Positions 58,938 through 64,000 of a stretch of 64,000 bases of DNA are shown piece by piece. The notes under the pieces were generated by a model. That model did not search any database. It was not told the origin of the DNA and saw only the letters and a list, made by a program, of their open reading frames with translations. The DNA comes from Archangium violaceum (GTDB lineage: Bacteria; Myxococcota; Myxococcia; Myxococcales; Myxococcaceae): NCBI RefSeq assembly GCF_016859125.1, contig NZ_CP069338.1:12031501-12095500 (forward strand), given 5' to 3'. The first letter of the stretch is position 1; the number at the start of each line of letters is the position of its first letter. A program made the translations under genes and the position numbers.

Positions 58938-59861
58938 CTACTCCTCGAGGATGAACTTGCGCGGGTTCTGGGGAATCCCGTTGACGCGCACCTCGTAGTG
59001 CAGGTGCGGACCGGTGGAGCGGCCGGTGTTGCCCACGGCCGCGATCGGCACGCCGCGCTTCACGCGGTCGCCCGCCTTCACCAGGATCTTCGACAGGTGG
59101 CCGAAGCGCGTCTTGATGCCGTAGCCGTGGTCGATGACGATCACGTTGCCGTAACCGCCCTCGAGCCCCGCGAACACCACCGTGCCATCCGACGGCGCGC
59201 TGACCTCCTTGCCGTGCGGGGCCGCGATGTCCATACCCGCGTGCGTCACCCGCTCCGCCGTGTATGGATCCAACCGCTGACCGAAGTCACTCGTCACCCA
59301 ACCGCGCGTGGGCCAGATGGACGGGGTGGAGGCCAGCAGCGACTTCTGATCCTGGAAGTAGGCCTGCATCTCCTGAAGGCTCTGCTCCTGACGGGTCGCC
59401 TCGGCGCTCAGCCGATCCAACTTCCCCACCAGCGCCTTCGGGGACTCCATGCTGGTCAACTCGGTGAACTGCGTCTCCGCGGCGGGCGCTCCCACACCGG
59501 GCGCCTGCTCCACCGGGCCCATGGCCAGGTTGCGCTGCGGATCCGACAGCAGCGTGATGGAGCGCAGCTTCTGGTCGAAGCGCTCCACGCGGTCCAGCGT
59601 GGAGCCGATGTGCTCGATGCGCTCGCGCACCGTCTTCAACTGGCCCCGCAGCGTCAGGTTCTCCTCACGGAGAATGCGATTCTCCGCCGCGTCCCGGGCC
59701 ACCTGGAAGTAGTGGACGGTGGCCCCCAGGGCCAGACCCGCCATCAACAACACCCCGCCACCCACCTGGAGGATGAGCGACCTCGAGACGTTGAACCGCC
59801 TGACCGGGGAGTTATGGTCCGCGATCAACATCAGGGTGTAGGACTTTTTCGCCTTCGCCAA
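58938..59861 (-). CDS. M23-family metallopeptidase (LytM domain)
   Basis: 307 residues. Short cytoplasmic tail, one membrane helix (~27-47, LQVGGGVLLMAGLALGATVH), a periplasmic coiled coil (~55-95 and 140-170) and a C-terminal LytM domain with THAGMDIAAPHGKEV (His and Asp zinc ligands) and GPHLHYEVRVNG (HxH). The zinc site is complete, so it could cleave peptidoglycan cross-bridges. The coiled coil plus anchor architecture is that of MepM/NlpD-like cell-wall remodelling proteins. Confidence 0.93.
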   Translation of the reverse strand: MAKAKKSYTLMLIADHNSPVRRFNVSRSLILQVGGGVLLMAGLALGATVHYFQVARDAAENRILREENLTLRGQLKTVRERIEHIGSTLDRVERFDQKLRSITLLSDPQRNLAMGPVEQAPGVGAPAAETQFTELTSMESPKALVGKLDRLSAEATRQEQSLQEMQAYFQDQKSLLASTPSIWPTRGWVTSDFGQRLDPYTAERVTHAGMDIAAPHGKEVSAPSDGTVVFAGLEGGYGNVIVIDHGYGIKTRFGHLSKILVKAGDRVKRGVPIAAVGNTGRSTGPHLHYEVRVNGIPQNPRKFILEE

Positions 59862-60092
59862 TTCCAGCTCCCTTTGCGCCTCTGCGCTTCGGCGTGCGGA
59901 CCCGGGGCGAGAGGTTAGGTCGTCCCCGAGCGCGTTTCATCTCCCCCACGCCCTGCAGCCCAGCTCTCCGTCGACTACCATGACTCTCAAGTCACGGTAA
60001 TCGTTTGGGCAGCTATCACTCGACTTCCGAGGGTGTCAAGCTGGGACACACGACACCCGACGCTCCACGTACATCTCCGTGGAACAATTCCA

Positions 60093-60111
60093 GTCGCCCA
60101 ATCCGGGCGAC
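60093..60111 (-). terminator. Weak hairpin after the PP2C gene
   Basis: GTCGCCC/GGGCGAC around ATT-containing loop, directly after the phosphatase stop on the minus strand. The following bases are TGGAATTG, a poor U-run. About 230 bases between this and the M23 gene hold nothing I can identify. Confidence 0.3.
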
Positions 60112-60115
60112 CGAT

Positions 60116-60913
60116 TCAGGCCGTCATCTGCACCACGATGACCGAGATGTTGTCGTCGCCACCGCGCTCGTTCGCCAGGTCGATGAGGCGCTTGGGGATG
60201 TCCGCGAGATTGGAGGTGGCCTGCACCACCTCGTGGATCTCCCGGTCCTCCACCATGTTGGCGAGACCATCCGAGCACAGCAGGAAGACGTCTCCCGCCT
60301 CCGCCACCACGCCCATCACGTCCACCTGGACCTCCTCCTCGAAGCCCACGGAGCGCGTGATGATGTTCTTGTAGCGGGAGTGCTTGGCCTCCTCGGGGGT
60401 GATCATCCCGGCCTTGATCTGCTCGTTGACCAGCGAGTGGTCCTCGGAGATCTGCTGGATGAGGGAACCCCGGACGAGGTAGGCCCGGCTGTCACCCACG
60501 TGCGCGAAGAACGCGTGGTTGTCGCGCACGACGAGCGAGATGACCGTGGTGCCCATGCCCGACAGGCGCGGATCCTCCTGCGCGGTGGTGAAGATGGCCA
60601 GACAGGCCTTCTCCACCGCCGTGCGTAAGGCATCCGGCAGGAGCGCGTCCTGCAGGTTGGGACTGGTGACGAACGGGTTGTCCCGGCTGTCCCGGGCCCG
60701 TCTCAGTTCCTTGTCGATGGTCTCGACGGCGATGCGGGAGGCGGTACCGCCCCCAGCATGGCCACCCATGCCATCCGCGACGACATAGAGCTGGAGCTCG
60801 TCGTCGATGAGGAAGCTGTCTTCGTTGTGGTTGCGCTTACGCCCCACGTCCGTGAGGCCGGCCGAGACGACCTTCATGCGGGGAGCCGCGGTCTGCCCTG
60901 CGGTTCTAGACAC
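60116..60913 (-). CDS. PP2C-type Ser/Thr protein phosphatase
   Basis: 265 residues. PPM motifs are complete: GRKRNHNEDSF, YVVADGMGGHAGG, DSRAYLVRG, EDHSLVNEQIKAG, LLCSDGLANMVED and GGDDNISVIVVQ, giving the metal-binding Asp residues. Removes phosphate from Ser/Thr, and so is a counterpart of the many eukaryote-like kinases of myxobacteria; in Myxococcus a related phosphatase, Pph1, acts in development. Start uncertain: a GTG at 60913 or an ATG at 60877, neither with a clear ribosome-binding site. Confidence 0.9.
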   Translation of the reverse strand: MSRTAGQTAAPRMKVVSAGLTDVGRKRNHNEDSFLIDDELQLYVVADGMGGHAGGGTASRIAVETIDKELRRARDSRDNPFVTSPNLQDALLPDALRTAVEKACLAIFTTAQEDPRLSGMGTTVISLVVRDNHAFFAHVGDSRAYLVRGSLIQQISEDHSLVNEQIKAGMITPEEAKHSRYKNIITRSVGFEEEVQVDVMGVVAEAGDVFLLCSDGLANMVEDREIHEVVQATSNLADIPKRLIDLANERGGDDNISVIVVQMTA

Positions 60914-60970
60914 GGCGTGGATGCTATGTGAGGGACCTTATCGGAGCAAGGAGGCGTTGCACGTACCCGG

Positions 60971-62728
60971 CTAGGCGGTGCGGCGCAGCCGGCTCCGGGA
61001 CCCGCCATCCGGAGTGGGTTCCCGCCTGGCCCGAGGGGGTCCGGACACTCGATGGGCCGAACGAACCAGGGCCTCGGCCGCCCCCAGCGCCTCGCGCGTC
61101 ACCTCTACTCCGGACATCATGCGCGCCAGCTCCTGGGTACGCTCGGTCCCCGCCTCCAGCGGCACCACCTCGGAGACGGTGCGCTCGCCCTTGAGCCCCT
61201 TGCGGATGAGCAGGTGGGCGTCCGCGTACGCCGCCACCTGCGGCAGGTGGGTGATGCACAGCACCTGCCGGTGCCCGCTGACATCCTTGATCATCCGACC
61301 CACCACGTCGGCGATGGCGCCGCTCACCCCGGAGTCCGCCTCGTCCAGGATGTAACAGCCACAGCCGTCACTGTCCGCCAACGCACGCTTGAGGGCCAGC
61401 AGGAGGCGCGAGGCCTCACCACCCGACGCCACCCTGGCCAGCGGCCGGGCAGGCTCGCCCGGGTTGGCGCTGAAGAAGAACTCCACCTCGTCCAGGCCCT
61501 CGGCCTTGAGCTGGGTACCGGGCGTCACGCGCACCTCGAAGGCCGCCTTGCCCAGCGCCAGCTGCGCCAGGCCCTCGCGCACCTGGGCTCCAAAAGTACC
61601 GGCGCACGCGATGCGCGCCCGCGAGAGGGCCTCGCCACTACGGCGCGCACGCTCCTCGACCGCCTTGCGCTCGCGGGCGAGCTGCTCCAGCACTTCCTGC
61701 CGGTTGTCCAGCGTGGACAGCTCCGTCTCCAGCGCGTCGCGCTTCTGCAGCACGCCCTCCAGGTTGGTGGCGTGCTTGCGGCACAACCGCTTGAGGGCAT
61801 CCAGGCGATCCTCCACCTCACCCAACCGGGCCGGGTCGGACTCCAGACCCTCCACGTACCGGTTGAGCCGGCGCTGCGCCTCCTCCAGCTCCGACAGGGC
61901 CGAGCCCAGGGCCTCGGCCACCGGGGCCAAAGAGGCGTCGCACTTCGTCGCCTCGTTCACCAGCCCCAACGCGCGGCCCACCGTCTCCACCGCGCTCGAC
62001 TCCTCGCCGCCGAGCAACAGCTCCGCCTCGGCCCCCTGCCGCTTGAGCTTCTCCGAGCCCGCCAGCCGGCGCCGCTCGGCATCCAGCCGCGCGTCCTCGC
62101 CCGGCTCCGGATCCAGGCGGGTGATCTCCTCCAATTGGAAGCGGAGGAACTCGGCACGCTCGCGCAGACGGGACTCGTCCCCGCCCAGCGCCTCCATACG
62201 CGCCACCACCTCCGCCACGGCCGCGTAGTCCCGCCCGTAGGCGGCGAGCTGCTCCTCCAGCCGCCCGTAGCGGTCCAACAGCACCCGGTGCAGCCCGGCG
62301 TCGAAGAGGCTCACGTGCTCGTGCTGGCCGGCGATGTCCACCGCGCCACGCATGAAGCGGGCGAGCACGCCCACCGTCACCAGGGAGCCGTTGATGTAGG
62401 CCTTGGCCCGGCCATTGCGGCCCACCACCCGGCGCACCAGCACCTCCTCACCGAGGTCCGGCACCCCCAGTTCCTCCATACGCGCGGCCAGCACCGGGGT
62501 GCGCTCGAAGACCCCCTCCACCGAGGCCTCCTCGCAGCCCGCGCGGATGGCGTCCGCATCCGACCGGCCGCCCAGCAGCAACCCGAGCGCATCAACCAGG
62601 ATGGACTTGCCCGCTCCCGTTTCGCCCGTGAGCACGGTCAGGCCGGCCCCGAACGTCACCTCCACCTCCTCGATCACCGCCACATTCGAAATGCGCAAGC
62701 CCAGCAGCACGGTGCCCTCCTTCGCCAT
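60971..62728 (-). CDS. recN: DNA repair protein RecN
   Basis: 585 residues. SMC-like ATPase: Walker A LTGETGAGKSILVDAL near the N-terminus, a long coiled-coil centre (~160-380), and at the C-terminus VASGGEASRLLLALKRAL (signature) and CYILDEADSGVSGAIADV (Walker B), then CITHLPQVAAYAD. Helps repair of double-strand breaks. The ATG at 62728 starts MAKEGTVLLGLRISNVAVIE; upstream in-frame sequence is not conserved. A basic C-terminal tail (RREPTPDGGSRSRLRR) is extra. Confidence 0.95.
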   Translation of the reverse strand: MAKEGTVLLGLRISNVAVIEEVEVTFGAGLTVLTGETGAGKSILVDALGLLLGGRSDADAIRAGCEEASVEGVFERTPVLAARMEELGVPDLGEEVLVRRVVGRNGRAKAYINGSLVTVGVLARFMRGAVDIAGQHEHVSLFDAGLHRVLLDRYGRLEEQLAAYGRDYAAVAEVVARMEALGGDESRLRERAEFLRFQLEEITRLDPEPGEDARLDAERRRLAGSEKLKRQGAEAELLLGGEESSAVETVGRALGLVNEATKCDASLAPVAEALGSALSELEEAQRRLNRYVEGLESDPARLGEVEDRLDALKRLCRKHATNLEGVLQKRDALETELSTLDNRQEVLEQLARERKAVEERARRSGEALSRARIACAGTFGAQVREGLAQLALGKAAFEVRVTPGTQLKAEGLDEVEFFFSANPGEPARPLARVASGGEASRLLLALKRALADSDGCGCYILDEADSGVSGAIADVVGRMIKDVSGHRQVLCITHLPQVAAYADAHLLIRKGLKGERTVSEVVPLEAGTERTQELARMMSGVEVTREALGAAEALVRSAHRVSGPPRARREPTPDGGSRSRLRRTA

Positions 62729-62858
62729 TCGGACCGTACCTGAACAACCTAGCAGTGGGCTCTGACACTGCACAAGCGTTCCGTCCCGTGGCTCGTGCGG
62801 CAGCTTGCATGCACGGAGGGTGATGTGAGCGGTCGGACTCTCGTGTAGTCCTCCCGGG

Positions 62859-64000
62859 TTACTCGCCCTGGAAGAGGTCGACGAGATCCTGCTCGGTCAG
62901 GAGCTTGCCGAAGTCGGCATCCGCGCTGAGCACACCCGCGGCCAGGTCCTTCTTGCGTTTCTGGAGACTGAGAATCTTCTCCTCCACGGTGCCGCGGGTG
63001 ATGAGCTTGTAGCTGATGACGGCGCGCGTCTGGCCGATGCGGTGGGTACGGTCCGTGGCCTGGTCCTCCACGGCGGGGTTCCACCAGGGATCGTAGTGGA
63101 TGACGTAGTCGGCCGCGGTGAGGTTGAGACCGGTGCCGCCCGCCTTGAGGCTGATGAAGAAGAGCGGCGGCCCGTCGGGACGGTTGAACTCGTCCACCTT
63201 GCCCATACGGTCCTTCGTCCGGCCGTCCAGGTAGAGGTAGCTCAGGCCCCGCCGCTCCGCCTCGCCCTTGAGCAGTTCCAGCATCTCGGTGAACTGGCTG
63301 AAGACGAGCGCGCGGTGGCCCTCGGCGACGAGGTCGTCCACGAGCTGACCGAAGCGCTCCAGCTTCGCGCTGCCGGGCAGCAGCGTGCCGGGCGGCATCT
63401 TGAGCAGGCGTGGATCGCAGCACACCTGGCGCAGGCGCATGAGGGCCGCGAGGATGGAGACGCGGCTGCGCTTGAAGCCCATCTTCTCGATGGACTCGTT
63501 CACCTTGCGGCGGCTCTCCTCGAGCACCTCACGGTAGAGCGCCGCCTGACCGGGCTCCATCTCGCACCAGGCCACGCTCTCCGTCTTGGGCGGCAGATCC
63601 TTGGCCACCTCCGTCTTCAGGCGGCGCAGGATGAAGGGCTGGATGCGGCGGCGCAGGCGGTCGCGCACCGCGGTGTCATTGGCCACCTGGATGGGCTGCT
63701 CGAAGCGGTCGCTGAACCCCTCCGCGCTGCCGAGGAAGCCCGGCATGAGGAAATCGAAGAGGCTCCACAGCTCGCTGAGCCGGTTCTCCAGCGGCGTACC
63801 GGTGAGCGCGAGCCGCGTGTCGCTCGGCAGCGACTTGCACGCCTGCGCCGTGGCGCTGTCCGCGTTCTTGATGTTCTGCGCCTCGTCGAGGATGACATAG
63901 CGGAAGCCCACCTGGCTGAGCGCGTCCAGATCGCGCCGCACCAGCGCGTACGAGGTGAGCACGAGGTCCGCGCCCTTGAGATCCTCGACGCGCTCCTTGC
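62859..64000 (-). CDS. SNF2-family DEAD-like helicase, 5' end cut by window
   Basis: At least 380 residues; the N-terminus lies beyond the right edge. Visible: DLVLTSYALVRRDLDAL, motif II DEAQNIKNADSATAQA, GTPLENRLSELWSLFDFLMP, LRRLKTEVAKDLPPKTE, and in the second RecA lobe LVFSQFTEMLELLKGEAERR, SLKAGGTGLNLTAADYVIHY and DRTHRIGQTRAVISYKL. It is a Swi2/Snf2 ATPase, likely a DNA translocase/remodeller; bacterial members often accompany RapA or SWIM-domain proteins. Which domains lie further upstream cannot be seen. Confidence 0.93.
   Translation of the reverse strand, partial: KERVEDLKGADLVLTSYALVRRDLDALSQVGFRYVILDEAQNIKNADSATAQACKSLPSDTRLALTGTPLENRLSELWSLFDFLMPGFLGSAEGFSDRFEQPIQVANDTAVRDRLRRRIQPFILRRLKTEVAKDLPPKTESVAWCEMEPGQAALYREVLEESRRKVNESIEKMGFKRSRVSILAALMRLRQVCCDPRLLKMPPGTLLPGSAKLERFGQLVDDLVAEGHRALVFSQFTEMLELLKGEAERRGLSYLYLDGRTKDRMGKVDEFNRPDGPPLFFISLKAGGTGLNLTAADYVIHYDPWWNPAVEDQATDRTHRIGQTRAVISYKLITRGTVEEKILSLQKRKKDLAAGVLSADADFGKLLTEQDLVDLFQGE

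Overview
The window is high-GC DNA from a delta-proteobacterial predator, very probably a myxobacterium of the Cystobacterineae (Archangium/Cystobacter-like). The signs are a MYXO-CTERM sorting tail, a DUF4388 protein, many GGDEF-fold regulators, lipoproteins with LxxC-type lipoboxes, a DUF2760/Hsp70 cassette and a SitA-like lipoprotein toxin. The genus is inferred from gene content only.

Layout. 1-6046: DUF4388 fragment, DsbA-like lipoprotein, L-asparaginase, an FHA-GGDEF diguanylate cyclase, a degenerate GGDEF protein and a HEAT-repeat protein. 6168-11440: macromolecular-synthesis operon rpsU-yqeY-dnaG-rpoD(sigA) with a terminator. 11463-14296: an alkyltransferase-like gene runs into a tRNA-Ile(CAU) gene, followed by a 2.3-kb islet bounded by a 51-bp perfect direct repeat (the 3' part of the tRNA). 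The islet holds a collapsed excisionase/integrase relic and a two-gene lipoprotein toxin/immunity cassette resembling myxobacterial sitAI. 14317-24397: cupin, cold-shock protein, a His-rich envelope metal/stress two-component module, a cupredoxin-like lipoprotein, ABC-2 exporter, ctaB and a large TPR protein. 24582-30067: tRNA-Ala(CGC), then DUF2760 and two Hsp70-family genes. 30148-35770: zinc-finger protein, UshA-like lipoprotein, MYXO-CTERM phytase-like protein, patatin, and a scar made of a broken Imm52-like gene and a broken YhhN gene. 35767-43608: glycan cluster (glycosyltransferases, a methyltransferase, a membrane glycosyltransferase). 43710-50350: large NfnLS-like flavoprotein, lipoprotein, SixA, frataxin and a second degenerate GGDEF protein. 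50352-56735: frr, pyrH, tsf, rpsB, secA, all on the minus strand. 56909-64000: RlmM, a third degenerate GGDEF protein, M23 peptidase, PP2C phosphatase, RecN and a SNF2 helicase cut by the window edge.

Most of the window is conserved core genome. The strongest accessory signal is the tRNA-bounded islet at 11.9-14.3 kb. It looks like a minimal mobile unit, now without a working integrase, that carries a kin-discrimination toxin and its immunity gene. The C-terminal toxin domain looks like an EF-Tu-targeting ADP-ribosyltransferase (Tre-Tu type), which is an inference from remembered family features. A second polymorphic-toxin trace, a 5'-truncated Imm52-like immunity gene, lies at 35.2-35.5 kb. 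Several copies of a palindromic repeat (CCCTCTCCC...GGGAGAGGG...GGGTGAGGGT) sit just after stop codons. No intergenic stretch longer than about 300 bases is free of features.
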